Shown: positions 53,155 through 61,607 of the stretch, piece after piece | How the letters are laid out: each line of letters opens with the position of its first letter | How positions within the stretch are numbered: position 1 is the stretch's first letter | Origin: JAFAGX01 sp035623255 | GTDB lineage: Bacteria > Acidobacteriota > Terriglobia > Terriglobales > Acidobacteriaceae | NCBI GenBank assembly: GCA_035623255.1 | Contig: DASPTU010000093.1 | Span: 103,547-167,546 of the forward strand | Direction: 5' to 3' | DNA: 64,000 nt | Position numbers and translations under genes: made by a program | The notes under the pieces: model-generated | What the model was told of the DNA's origin: nothing | The model's database searches: none | The model's input: only the letters and a program-made list of their open reading frames with translations

Positions 53155-54219
53155 CTACGCGATCGGATGGCGATAGTCCGCTGAGTACCGCCCCGTCACA
53201 TAGTGCTCCAGTTGACGTTCGATGTCGTTCAACAATCCGCTCGCGCCGAAACGGAAAAGCTCCGCTTTCATCCACGGCGTTCCTAATTCTTCCTTCATAA
53301 GCGAGAGCCATTCGAGCGATTGCTTCGCGGTACGAATTCCACCGGCCGGCTTAAGTCCGACGGCCATGCCAGTTTCCTGTGCGTATTCGCGAATGGCGCG
53401 GGCCATGACCAGGCCTACTGGCAAAGTGGCGTTGGTGGATTCCTTGCCGGTCGAGGTCTTGATGAAATCGGCTCCAGCCATCATGGCAATGAGGCTCGCC
53501 CGCGCCACATTGCGCAGCGTGAGCAGATCGCCGCTGCCGAGGATCACTTTCATATGAGCACTGCCGCAAGCCTGACGGAATTCCGCGATTTCATCGTACA
53601 GGGCCTGCCACTGGCCGCTGAAGACGAGCGCGCGAGTGATGACTGTGTCGATTTCCTGCGCTCCGGCAGCAACTGATCGGCGAATCTCCGCAATCCTGTC
53701 CTCGAATGGATTCAGGCCGGCGGGAAATCCCGTGGAAACGGCGGCCACGCGAATTCCAGTACCTTCGAGAGCGCGGCGCGCAGTCTCCACAAAGCGGTGG
53801 TAAACACAAACCGCGGCCACTTTGATATCGAGTTCTTGAATTTCTAATCGTTCAAGCAGCTCATGTTGAATCGGATGTCGACCCTTGGCGCACAGACGAC
53901 GCACGCGCTCATCGGTATCGTCACCGGCGAGCGAGGTCAGATCCATGCAGGTGATCGCCCGCAGCAACCACGCGGCCTGCCACTCCTTCTTAACGGTTCG
54001 TCGCGCCACATGGGTTTGCACCCGCCGTTCAACCGCACTGGTGTTTACGCGAACTTGCCTCACCCAATCGAGATTCAGGGGAACGCCACGGTTCGGCCCC
54101 AGCGGACGTCCAGAGATTGTGGCGATAGGAGCTTCTGAAACGGATGCCGGCGGAAATTTTTCCGCGGCTTCAGCTAACTGGTCCGCAACGCCGAAGCGTC
54201 TTGTGCTCTCGCGGGGCAT
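53155..54219 (-). CDS. deoC: Deoxyribose-phosphate aldolase (long form)
   Basis: A 354-residue class I aldolase splitting 2-deoxyribose-5-phosphate to acetaldehyde and glyceraldehyde-3-phosphate. The Schiff-base lysine lies in MAGADFIKTSTGKE (near 260), and a second active-site lysine in AVGLKPAGGIRT. KVAAVCVYHRFVETA near 150 begins the barrel. It has an N-terminal extension of about 85-90 residues compared with short bacterial DeoC, resembling the long, metazoan-DERA-like branch. Start: ATG at 54219 with TACAAT eight bases upstream; a TTG at 54246 would extend it. First gene of the deoC-aldh-kinase operon. Confidence 0.92.
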   Translation of the reverse strand: MPRESTRRFGVADQLAEAAEKFPPASVSEAPIATISGRPLGPNRGVPLNLDWVRQVRVNTSAVERRVQTHVARRTVKKEWQAAWLLRAITCMDLTSLAGDDTDERVRRLCAKGRHPIQHELLERLEIQELDIKVAAVCVYHRFVETARRALEGTGIRVAAVSTGFPAGLNPFEDRIAEIRRSVAAGAQEIDTVITRALVFSGQWQALYDEIAEFRQACGSAHMKVILGSGDLLTLRNVARASLIAMMAGADFIKTSTGKESTNATLPVGLVMARAIREYAQETGMAVGLKPAGGIRTAKQSLEWLSLMKEELGTPWMKAELFRFGASGLLNDIERQLEHYVTGRYSADYRHPIA

Positions 54220-54227
54220 CGTTCTGC

Positions 54228-54233
54228 ATTGTA
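54228..54233 (-). promoter_or_regulatory. -10-like hexamer directly upstream of deoC
   Basis: TACAAT on the minus strand ends eight bases before the deoC ATG; no Shine-Dalgarno-like sequence fits between. Suggests a leaderless or near-leaderless transcript. No good -35 is seen at 16-18 bases. Confidence 0.3.
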
Positions 54234-54326
54234 CGGCAGTTGCCAACGAAATCGTACGTTGACCCTTGACACCCTTTCTGCCACAGGGCTAGGCTACGTT
54301 GCCAATCTATTCCGGAGACAACCACC

Positions 54327-55373
54327 CTGAGGCGGCTCAAAGAGCGTGCGCTCCATGCTTTTGCATTACTAATAATCGCCACCCTGCCCGCATCTGCCTC
54401 ACCAAAGAAAATCATTCTTGACACCGACCCGGGAACAGACGATGCGATGGCGCTCATGCTTGCGCTCAATTCACCAGAACTGGACGTCCGCGCCGTGACC
54501 ATCGTTCCCGGAAATGTGACTGCGGCCCAGGGTCTGGATAACGCCTTGCGCATGATGTCGCTGGCAAACCGCTGCGATATCCCGGTTGCCGCTGGGGCGC
54601 AGCACCCGCTGTTTCAGAAGCTCACGACAGCTGAGTTCTGGCATGGAAAGAATGGTCTGGCCAACATTGAGCTTCCGCCAAGTAAATGCAAAGTCGACGG
54701 GCGCTGGGGGCCAGATCTCATCATCCAGATGGTGCACGCTGCGCCACATGAAATCACGTTGGTTCCTGTTGGGCCATTGACCAACATCGCACTTGCCGTC
54801 GAGAAAGATCCATTGATTGTGCCTCTGGTGAAAGAGGTCGTGCTGATGGGCGGCTCGATTTCCGGCGGCAACGTGAATGCCGCTGCGGAAGCCAACATCA
54901 GTAACGACCCGGAGGCTGCTGAGATCGTCTTTCAGGCGGGCTGGCCGCTCACCATGGTCGGCCTGGATGTTTCAAACAAGACCCTGTTTACCCAGAAGCA
55001 TCTCGATCAGCTCGGTAAGACGCATGGCCCGATCAGCGATTTCATCTACCAGGTCGCAAAGTTTCTGATTGATCTCTCGGCAAAATTCGGATGGCCAGGA
55101 ACGGCCATGTACGATCCACTTGCGGTTGGCGTCGCCATCGACTCCACGTTGGTAACGGCACCGGAAATGCATGTGGATGTCGAAACCCGGGGAGAATTCA
55201 CCCGTGGCGAAACGGTTGCCAACCGCCAGGGCTACGTCGAGCGAAATGTGCTTCACGGCGATCACTACGTGATCGAGGGAGTTGATAAAGTTACGCCGAA
55301 TGCGAAGGTTTGCGTGGACGTCGACGCAGAGAGATTCATACGACTGTATCTCTCAAGAATTGAGGGAAAGTAA
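54327..55373 (+). CDS. Secreted inosine-uridine-preferring nucleoside hydrolase; non-standard start codon
   Basis: A nucleoside N-ribohydrolase (IU-NH family, about 348 residues) releasing base and ribose. The Ca-binding N-terminal signature DTDPGTDDAMAL is encoded upstream of the first ATG (54447), so that ATG cannot be the start. In frame back to a stop at 54267 there is no ATG, GTG or TTG; a CTG at 54327 with GGAG ten bases upstream gives a good signal peptide (RRLKERALHAFALLIIATLP ASAS). Other signatures: VPVGPLTNIALAVEKDP, VLMGGSISGGNVNAAAEANI and the late MYDPLAVGVAID. Predicted periplasmic. Divergent from deoC, followed by a sugar transporter. Confidence 0.85.
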   Translation: MRRLKERALHAFALLIIATLPASASPKKIILDTDPGTDDAMALMLALNSPELDVRAVTIVPGNVTAAQGLDNALRMMSLANRCDIPVAAGAQHPLFQKLTTAEFWHGKNGLANIELPPSKCKVDGRWGPDLIIQMVHAAPHEITLVPVGPLTNIALAVEKDPLIVPLVKEVVLMGGSISGGNVNAAAEANISNDPEAAEIVFQAGWPLTMVGLDVSNKTLFTQKHLDQLGKTHGPISDFIYQVAKFLIDLSAKFGWPGTAMYDPLAVGVAIDSTLVTAPEMHVDVETRGEFTRGETVANRQGYVERNVLHGDHYVIEGVDKVTPNAKVCVDVDAERFIRLYLSRIEGK

Positions 55374-55387
55374 CTCACACCATGAGC

Positions 55388-55429
55388 TGTCATTCCGAGG
55401 AGCGCCGCGACGAGGAAACCTGCAGTTTC
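55388..55429. repeat. Dispersed-element-like intergenic sequence
   Basis: TGTCATTCCGAGGAGCGCCG then CGACGAGGAAACCTGCAGTTTC between the hydrolase and transporter genes. It resembles the GTCATTCCGAG...GAGGAATCTGCAG elements found between genes in many Acidobacteria and is related in style to the hairpin at 5151. Function unknown. Confidence 0.4.
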
Positions 55430-55460
55430 ACACTGACAGGATGCGGACGCTAAGGACCAA

Positions 55461-56438
55461 ATGTTCACACCACATACTCTCTCGGCCGCATTAGTAATGA
55501 TGATCATCAGCGCGTTTTGCTGGGGATCATGGGCAAACACCTACAAAGGGGTCAAGAATTATCGCTTCGAACTTTTCTACTGGGACTACGCCATCGGGAT
55601 TTTCCTGATCTCGCTGATCCTCGGCCACACGATGGGTATGACCGGCAATGGCCCCGATAACCTCATAAACAATATCCACTCGACGGGCATGTCGAACGTC
55701 GTAGCGGCGCTCATCGGAGGAGCTCTATTTAACCTGGCGAACCTGCTCCTCGTTGCGGCAATCGACATGGCGGGACTGGCGGTTGCGTTTCCAGTTTCGA
55801 TTGGCATCGCCCTGGTAGTTGGAGTGGTCCTGAGCTACATTCTGCAGCCGAAGGGAAATATTGCATTCCTGGGCGCCGGTGTGGCATGTGCGCTGATTGC
55901 TGTGGTTCTGGACGGCGCAGCTTATGCGACTCTGCCAACTGCCGCGCGTTCGGTTTCGAAAAAAAGCCTGATCACCTGCGTGGTCTCGGGAGTGTTGATG
56001 GGATTGTGGGCACCCTTCATGACGCATGCGATGACTCGTGGGAACCCGCTCGGGCCCTACAGTGCGGCCATATTCCTAACATTAGGTGCCCTGTTGTCCT
56101 GCTTTGTTTGGAATGTTTACTTCATGAAGCATCCGCTGGTAGGCGAGCCGGTAAGTTTCAGCGGATTTTTCCATGCCCCGGCGTCCGGACATTTGCTGGG
56201 CCTGCTTGGCGGCTTCATCTGGGGGATTGGAACCGTCTTCAACCTGGTTGCGGCACACTTCACCGGCGTGGCGATCTCGTATGCGATCGGTCAGTCTGCG
56301 CCGATGGTCGCGGCGCTTTGGGGCATCTTCATCTGGAGGGAGTTTAAGGAGTCGGGACCGCGATCGAAGTGGTACTTGGGGATGATGTTCCTTTTCTATA
56401 GCCTGGCGATAATTCTGGTTGCACGAGCCAATGGCTAA
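55461..56438 (+). CDS. GRP-family (RbsU-like) sugar transporter
   Basis: A 325-residue polytopic permease with ten predicted membrane segments in the drug/metabolite transporter fold. Family-like segments: IISAFCWGSWANTYKGVKNY (15-34), FELFYWDYAIGIFLISLILG, ALFNLANLLLVAAIDMAGLA, VAFPVSIGIALVVGVVLSYI and GFIWGIGTVFNLVAAHFTGV. Glucose/ribose porter relatives import ribose or glucose with protons. Its place directly after a secreted nucleoside hydrolase and opposite a pentose kinase argues for ribose/deoxyribose uptake. Confidence 0.83.
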   Translation: MFTPHTLSAALVMMIISAFCWGSWANTYKGVKNYRFELFYWDYAIGIFLISLILGHTMGMTGNGPDNLINNIHSTGMSNVVAALIGGALFNLANLLLVAAIDMAGLAVAFPVSIGIALVVGVVLSYILQPKGNIAFLGAGVACALIAVVLDGAAYATLPTAARSVSKKSLITCVVSGVLMGLWAPFMTHAMTRGNPLGPYSAAIFLTLGALLSCFVWNVYFMKHPLVGEPVSFSGFFHAPASGHLLGLLGGFIWGIGTVFNLVAAHFTGVAISYAIGQSAPMVAALWGIFIWREFKESGPRSKWYLGMMFLFYSLAIILVARANG

Positions 56439-56489
56439 TGGAAAGCGCAGATGCTCAAACTGCCGAAGTGCTGCTGAAATGTTACTGCA

Positions 56490-58373
56490 TTATCGCGGCC
56501 GGATAATGTCGGTCAACAGATCCGGCCTCGACCCGTCCCTGACGAGGTGTGGATATTTCTCCCCGCCGTGGTAATTCAGGTTGGAAGTTCTGAAGTAATC
56601 CGTGTTCTCGATGAGCAATTGGAGTGGTTCAGAGCCGTTTTTGCCAGCTCTTAGTGCATCGCGCAACACGTCGCCGCTAAAGCGGCGCCCATTCACGGCA
56701 ACCAGCTTCATCCCGGGACCAATACCCGCCTGCGCAGCCGGCATGCCCTCGATCGTATCAACAATTCGGCCATCTTCCTTGAGCAGCAAGCCGATGGAGT
56801 AAGAAGCATTGACCTCGTCACCTTCGTGTTCTTCGTCTCTAAACAGCTCCGAACGGGTCTCGTCGTAGACCAGCTTCCACCCGCTGCCTTCGATGCCTCC
56901 CAGCGGTGCTCCGGCTGTGTGGTTGGTCAGACGTACAGTCCAGAAGCCGGCCCAATCGTATGGTGCAACCTGATTCAAAGCGTTCATTACATCATCGAAC
57001 GTGTACGTCTTCACCTCTGGCAGGCCGCTCTCTCCGCCGTGAAAAAGGTGACAGAAATCGTCGATGGATTTTTTCCCAGCGGTCTGTTGGCGAACGATGG
57101 TATCTACCCACAGCCAATTGAGGACATCTTCATCGTAATAATCAAGATCGCGCCTCCAGGACTCCCACTCTGGAGGTGCACCTTGCATGCTGGGCACTCC
57201 GTCAGCCGTGTCTTGCAGATTTCGCCACGTACGGCCCGGCGTGTGATCCAACTTCGCTGCGATTAATGCCACCGAATCGCGCAATTGCTCAGGGGTACGC
57301 AGGCCACTGCGTGCGCTAAGAACATCTCCAAGATAGGAAGTCAGACCTTCGTAGACCCACAACAAATCATCTTTCATCGGGTCTTCATAATTGGGTGTGG
57401 TCAGGTCAGCGGGACGACGATATTTGCCATTCCAGGAATGGACATACTCATGAGGCAGCAGACCTGCGGCCAGTAATCTCAGTTCGGGATCAACCAGATA
57501 GCGCTCGCCGCTCCGGCTGTCGTTGGACTCATGATGCTCCAGGCCGAAGTGGGCCACGTGATCGCTCAAGCTGTAGAGAAAATGATAGTCGCGAAAGTGA
57601 CGGGCGCCGAAAAGCTTGAATGCCTGATCGGTAAGGTTCTTATAAGGATCAAACAAGTCAGCCGGGACGTCGAGTGCAGCGGCGCTATCCGCGGCGATGT
57701 CCATTTCCTGACGAGGATTCTCAGCAAGCGGAACAACCCGCATATATTCGCCGGCGATAACCGGTGAATCTACCAGGGTTGTGAGCGACGCCGGTTTGAA
57801 TTTGATTTCAGGTCCGCTCTGCGAAGCAATCGGTAACGCGGTGCCAGATTTCCAACCTGTAGGAAGTCGAAGAGTTGTTTCGTAACTCAGCTCATCCGAA
57901 GTCCAACCCGCAGGATAAAGAATCAGCGTATTCCAGGCGATCTCCGTGATCTTGTCGGTGGCCGATAGCGCTCCGGTGTAGAGTCCATCCCTACCTGTGG
58001 GGGAAACGTAGTCCAGCGATGCTTCCACCAGGGAAACGCCTTGCGGCACGTCGACGTGGAATGTCCATCCGTCGAGGAGATCGCGCCGCCAATTCAACAC
58101 CTGCCCGTTGCCGGTGAAACGCAGGCCGGTCAACTCTTCAATCGGACCGGTTGGCCCGTGCTCGCCCGGAATCCATTTTGGATAGTAAAGGGTGAGCGAC
58201 CCCGGGGTCGCTGGGATGGTCAAATGAGCGTGAAAGATCTTGCGTTGAGCATCGGTAGCGTCGACGGAAACCGTTATCGTCGGCGGCGCGCTTTGCGGTG
58301 TCGTTTGTGCGGCAAAGAAAGAAGGGGTGACGAGGATGGCGATCAGTAAGCCATAACAACGGACAGAAATCAT
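56490..58373 (-). CDS. Secreted M61-family (glycyl aminopeptidase-like) peptidase with PDZ domain
   Basis: A 627-residue exported protein. Signal peptide MISVRCYGLLIAILVTPSFF then AAQ. Residues 25-200 form the N-terminal beta domain (TVSVDATDAQRKIFHAHLTI); the gluzincin core has HEYVHSWNGKYRRP (about 308-321), matching the HExxH zinc motif, and WVYEGLTSYLGDVLSARSG with the downstream Glu ligand. A PDZ-like region lies near 525-600 (IGLLLKEDGRIVDTIEGMPA). Likely periplasmic peptidase; natural substrate unknown. Unlinked in function to the neighbouring transporter. Confidence 0.87.
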   Translation of the reverse strand: MISVRCYGLLIAILVTPSFFAAQTTPQSAPPTITVSVDATDAQRKIFHAHLTIPATPGSLTLYYPKWIPGEHGPTGPIEELTGLRFTGNGQVLNWRRDLLDGWTFHVDVPQGVSLVEASLDYVSPTGRDGLYTGALSATDKITEIAWNTLILYPAGWTSDELSYETTLRLPTGWKSGTALPIASQSGPEIKFKPASLTTLVDSPVIAGEYMRVVPLAENPRQEMDIAADSAAALDVPADLFDPYKNLTDQAFKLFGARHFRDYHFLYSLSDHVAHFGLEHHESNDSRSGERYLVDPELRLLAAGLLPHEYVHSWNGKYRRPADLTTPNYEDPMKDDLLWVYEGLTSYLGDVLSARSGLRTPEQLRDSVALIAAKLDHTPGRTWRNLQDTADGVPSMQGAPPEWESWRRDLDYYDEDVLNWLWVDTIVRQQTAGKKSIDDFCHLFHGGESGLPEVKTYTFDDVMNALNQVAPYDWAGFWTVRLTNHTAGAPLGGIEGSGWKLVYDETRSELFRDEEHEGDEVNASYSIGLLLKEDGRIVDTIEGMPAAQAGIGPGMKLVAVNGRRFSGDVLRDALRAGKNGSEPLQLLIENTDYFRTSNLNYHGGEKYPHLVRDGSRPDLLTDIIRPR

Positions 58374-58486
58374 GCAACAGGGCTCCTTTGGTTATTAAAA
58401 CGATTAGCCAATGCGAATTTGTGAATATATCAATAGCATGGGACCGACGTCACGTGGCAACCCGGCCCGGCCCCACGTGGATTGGC

Positions 58487-58516
58487 CTGACACCAATTTA
58501 ACGGAGTTGCTATGAT
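58487..58516 (+). promoter_or_regulatory. Candidate promoter for a leaderless tmk transcript
   Basis: CTGACA (58487-58492), 18 bases, TATGAT (58511-58516), and the GTG start of tmk six bases later at 58523. This spacing would place the transcription start at or next to the start codon. Confidence 0.45.
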
Positions 58517-58522
58517 TCTTTC

Positions 58523-59194
58523 GTGTCCCCTCATCTTCGCGGGAAATTCATTACCTTTGAAGGGCTTGATGGTTGTGGTAAAAGCACGCAACTGGAGCGC
58601 CTGGCGAACGTGTTGCGGGCCGAAAAGTTAGGAGTGGTGGTCACGCGAGAGCCCGGTGGCACGGCGACGGGAGAAAAGATTCGTCAGCTTCTGCTGGACA
58701 CACACACCGCCGCCCTCGCTTCTTGGGCAGAATTGGCCCTGATGTTTGCTTCACGAGCGCAGCATATTAAAGAAGTGATCTTGCCGGCGCTGTCCGAGGG
58801 ACAAATTGTGTTGTGCGATCGCTTCACAGATTCCACGGAGGCGTATCAAGGCGGGGGCCGGAAGTTAGGCAGCGAACCGGTCCTGGCATTGCATCGCATT
58901 CTGTGCGGCGATCTACAGCCCGACTTGACAATTTTAATGGACTCTGACGTAACTGCCAGCGTGGAGCGTGCCCGGCGTCGCAACAAGGCGAGACTCGCCG
59001 AGGGCGATGAAAACCGGTTTGAACAGGAGAACCGTGGCTTTTTTGGGCGCGTGCGAAATGCGTATGCCGCGATTGCCGCTCGAGAAGCGCAACGAGTCGT
59101 GGTTGTGGATGCGCGCGGTACCCCGGATGCCACGCACGAACAGATCGTCAACGTTGTGCGGCGCAGGTTGAAATTAGCAGCCAAGACTGCCTGA
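58523..59194 (+). CDS. tmk: Thymidylate kinase
   Basis: A 223-residue dTMP kinase. P-loop FEGLDGCGKSTQ at residues 12-23, the TREPGG segment near 43-48, DRFTDSTEAYQGGGR (about 101-115) for dTMP binding, and a lid region RARRRNKARLAEGDENRF. Starts with GTG. It is followed 40 bases later by the delta-prime subunit gene, the classical tmk-holB pairing. Confidence 0.95.
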   Translation: MSPHLRGKFITFEGLDGCGKSTQLERLANVLRAEKLGVVVTREPGGTATGEKIRQLLLDTHTAALASWAELALMFASRAQHIKEVILPALSEGQIVLCDRFTDSTEAYQGGGRKLGSEPVLALHRILCGDLQPDLTILMDSDVTASVERARRRNKARLAEGDENRFEQENRGFFGRVRNAYAAIAAREAQRVVVVDARGTPDATHEQIVNVVRRRLKLAAKTA

Positions 59195-59234
59195 CATCTG
59201 GGTCAGGATTTGGTGGCTGCTCACGTTGTTCCTT

Positions 59235-60338
59235 ATGCCTTTTTCCGATTTTCACGGCAACGCGAATGTAGTTTATCGGCTGCGCGACATGCTGAAGCGT
59301 GAGCATTTCCCGCATGCGGTGATTCTGGCCGGTCCCGCCGGTTCAGGGAAATACACGCTTGCGTTAATGCTCGCAAAAGCGATGAACTGCTTTGAACGGC
59401 CGATGAGCAGCGGGTTGCCGGATTTCTGTGGCCGGTGTTCAAACTGCGTGAGGATTGCTGAGGCACAAGATTTGGAGTCACGCTGCGCCGAGGCAGTAGA
59501 AGCGCGTGAAGGCCTGCGAGATGCCGACAAGAAAGATACGCGGATCTTCGTTCAGACCCATCCTGACGTTCTGGTCATCCCGCCTGATCCTCCTCAGATG
59601 ATGATTAAGCTCGACCAGGTGCGGCGGGTGATCGAGACAATCTATTTCCGGCCTGCGGAAGCCAGGGAGCGAGTGTACATCTTTACCGATTCCGCCTTCA
59701 TGAAAGAGGCCGCCAACTCGCTGCTCAAGGTCCTGGAAGAACCGCCAGAGTTCGCAACAATCTTTCTGCTAACCGAGAACGCAGGCGAGCTGTTGCCCAC
59801 GATTCGGTCACGTGCCATGGTGATCACGTTAGGTGCGTTGAGCCGGGAAGATATTGAGCATTATCTCGCCGAGCATCGCCCCGACTGGAATGCCAAACAG
59901 CGTGCGTTAGTGGCGCGGCTGTCGGAAGGGGCTGTAGGCAGGGCGCGAAATTTTGATCTTCCCGCTTATGTGGCGGCCCGGCAACATGCACTGACGATTC
60001 TCAATACCGCGTTGCGAAGCACAGATCACGCCGAGTTGTTCAAGGTCACCGAAACCTACCGCGCCGGAGCTGAGGGCCGGGAAAAGACCGAAAAACTGTT
60101 GCGAACTCTTTATTCTCTTTTGCAGGACCTGATGTTTCTAAATTCCGGGAGTCCCGGCTTCGTGCGCAATACCGATATCGAGGGTGATTTGAAGAAACTC
60201 TCTGAATCGGCCGATTTTGCCTGGGTTGGGCAAGCCGCAGACCGGCTGGCCGAAGTGGAGCGTGGCATGCGGCGCAACCTGCTGCGTTCTCTCTCGCTCG
60301 ATGCGTTCGCGGCCGCGCTGGAGAAGACTGGCTCTTAG
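59235..60338 (+). CDS. holB: DNA polymerase III subunit delta'
   Basis: A 367-residue clamp-loader AAA+ protein. Walker A GPAGSGKY (33-40); a zinc module with Cys52, Cys65, Cys68 and Cys71 (FCGRCSNC); DQVRRVIETIYFRPAEARER; the DEAD-box equivalent is lost as in delta-prime; sensor region LLKVLEEPPEFATIFLLTEN then LLPTIRSRAMVI. ATG at 59235 gives MPFSDFHGNANVVYRLRDML; a TTG at 59226 would add three residues. Works at the replication fork. Confidence 0.92.
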   Translation: MPFSDFHGNANVVYRLRDMLKREHFPHAVILAGPAGSGKYTLALMLAKAMNCFERPMSSGLPDFCGRCSNCVRIAEAQDLESRCAEAVEAREGLRDADKKDTRIFVQTHPDVLVIPPDPPQMMIKLDQVRRVIETIYFRPAEARERVYIFTDSAFMKEAANSLLKVLEEPPEFATIFLLTENAGELLPTIRSRAMVITLGALSREDIEHYLAEHRPDWNAKQRALVARLSEGAVGRARNFDLPAYVAARQHALTILNTALRSTDHAELFKVTETYRAGAEGREKTEKLLRTLYSLLQDLMFLNSGSPGFVRNTDIEGDLKKLSESADFAWVGQAADRLAEVERGMRRNLLRSLSLDAFAAALEKTGS

Positions 60339-60427
60339 CAACGCCGATCAAGGCTGGTAGGTGTTCACTAATTACTAAATATAGGGTGCAGCGCACGCTA
60401 ACTGCTTCTAATATCACCATCTAACCA

Positions 60428-60456
60428 TTGTCATCTCCGCTTCCCTGTGCTACGGT
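60428..60456 (+). promoter_or_regulatory. Candidate promoter for the Hfq-like gene
   Basis: TTGTCA (60428-60433), 17 bases, TACGGT (60451-60456), leaving an 80-90 base leader before the ATG. A good -35 and spacing with a moderate -10. Confidence 0.35.
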
Positions 60457-60540
60457 AAAGAAACAACTCACGCCTTCAGACGCACAATCACAGTCATACC
60501 GTGTGGCCCGCGTGAAAAAGCGTGTCCGACAGGTGATGCT

Positions 60541-60957
60541 ATGAAAGATGCGATCGGTGCCTTGCCAGCCGAACATACGATCGATGCGGACGGATTTGCC
60601 AATAGAAAACTGATTCGCCCCTCACTCAATCGGAATGACACATTTAGCCGTAATGACCATAGCCATTCCGCAGCCCCGATGGGCGAGCGCAGGTCAGAGC
60701 GGGGTGACCGCAATGGAGGCGGCCGAAAATCCACACCCCCCGAGCAAACCAACGCTGAAAATTTTTATTATCAGAAGCAAATGCAGTCGAAGACTCCGAT
60801 GGTCATCGTGCTGCGTGACGGCGAGCAGGTGCATGGAGTGATCGAGTGGTACGACAAGGCGTGTCTGAAAATCAACCGCAACGGCGCCCCCAACCTGATG
60901 ATCTACAAGCCTGCCATCAAGTACATGTACAAAGAAGCGGAGAACGGGAAGAAGTAG
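60541..60957 (+). CDS. hfq: Hfq-family RNA chaperone with long N-terminal extension
   Basis: A 138-residue protein whose last 65-70 residues are an Sm/Hfq fold: AENFYYQKQMQSKTPMVIVL, then RDGEQVHGVIEWYDKACLKI (Sm1-like) and NLMIYKPAIKYMYKEAE (Sm2-like, with YKP in place of the usual YKH). The first 70 residues are polar, Arg/Ser/Gly-rich and probably disordered (MGERRSERGDRNGGGRKS). The ATG at 60541 follows CAGGTGATG, an acceptable ribosome binding site; an internal ATG at 60679 would remove part of the extension. Hfq normally forms hexamers pairing small RNAs with mRNAs. Confidence 0.78.
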   Translation: MKDAIGALPAEHTIDADGFANRKLIRPSLNRNDTFSRNDHSHSAAPMGERRSERGDRNGGGRKSTPPEQTNAENFYYQKQMQSKTPMVIVLRDGEQVHGVIEWYDKACLKINRNGAPNLMIYKPAIKYMYKEAENGKK

Positions 60958-61041
60958 TACTCAGTAGCTGGTACCTAATCCAACCATTCAGACCTGCAAT
61001 GATCTTTCCAAACATTGGCCCGTAGCTACAGCTACAACCTA

Positions 61042-61593
61042 CTACAATTTTGGCAGCACAATGCCCTTCTGCGCCTGATACTTCCCTTTGCGATCAGCGT
61101 AGCTGGTCTCGCAAACTTCGTCCGACTGGAAGAAGATAATCTGGCACAAGCCCTCGTTGGCATAAATCTTGGCGGGAAGCGGCGTAGTGTTCGAAATTTC
61201 CAAGGTTACAAACCCCTCCCATTCGGGCTCGAACGGCGTGACATTTACGATGATTCCGCAGCGCGCATAAGTCGACTTCCCAACGCAAATCGTCAACACG
61301 TCGCGCGGAATCTTGAAGTACTCGACTGAGCGGGCCAGGGCAAATGAATTCGGCGGGACGACGCAACATTCGGAACGAACCGTGACAAACGACCGCTCGT
61401 CGAACTTCTTCGGGTCGACAACAGTGGAATTCACGTTAGTAAAGATCTTGAATTCATCGGCTACGCGCAAATCGTATCCGTACGATGACAAGCCGTAGGA
61501 CACCACCCCTTCGCGCACCTGTTTCTCCGAGAAGGGATTGATCATGTCGTGTTCCATCGCCATTTTGCGGATCCAACGGTCACTCTTCAGCAT
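61042..61593 (-). CDS. dcd: dCTP deaminase
   Basis: A 183-residue trimeric deaminase/dUTPase-fold enzyme providing dUMP precursors. Seen: VVSYGLSSYGYDLRVADEFK (30-49), LTICVGKSTYARCGIIVNVT with the active-site Ser/Arg, and EPEWEGFVTLEISNTTPLPA carrying the catalytic Glu. A strong ribosome binding site (GAAGGAG) lies just before the ATG at 61593. Convergent with the Hfq-like gene; an AT-rich inverted repeat lies upstream. Confidence 0.95.
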   Translation of the reverse strand: MLKSDRWIRKMAMEHDMINPFSEKQVREGVVSYGLSSYGYDLRVADEFKIFTNVNSTVVDPKKFDERSFVTVRSECCVVPPNSFALARSVEYFKIPRDVLTICVGKSTYARCGIIVNVTPFEPEWEGFVTLEISNTTPLPAKIYANEGLCQIIFFQSDEVCETSYADRKGKYQAQKGIVLPKL

Positions 61594-61607
61594 GAAGCTC
61601 CTTCGCA

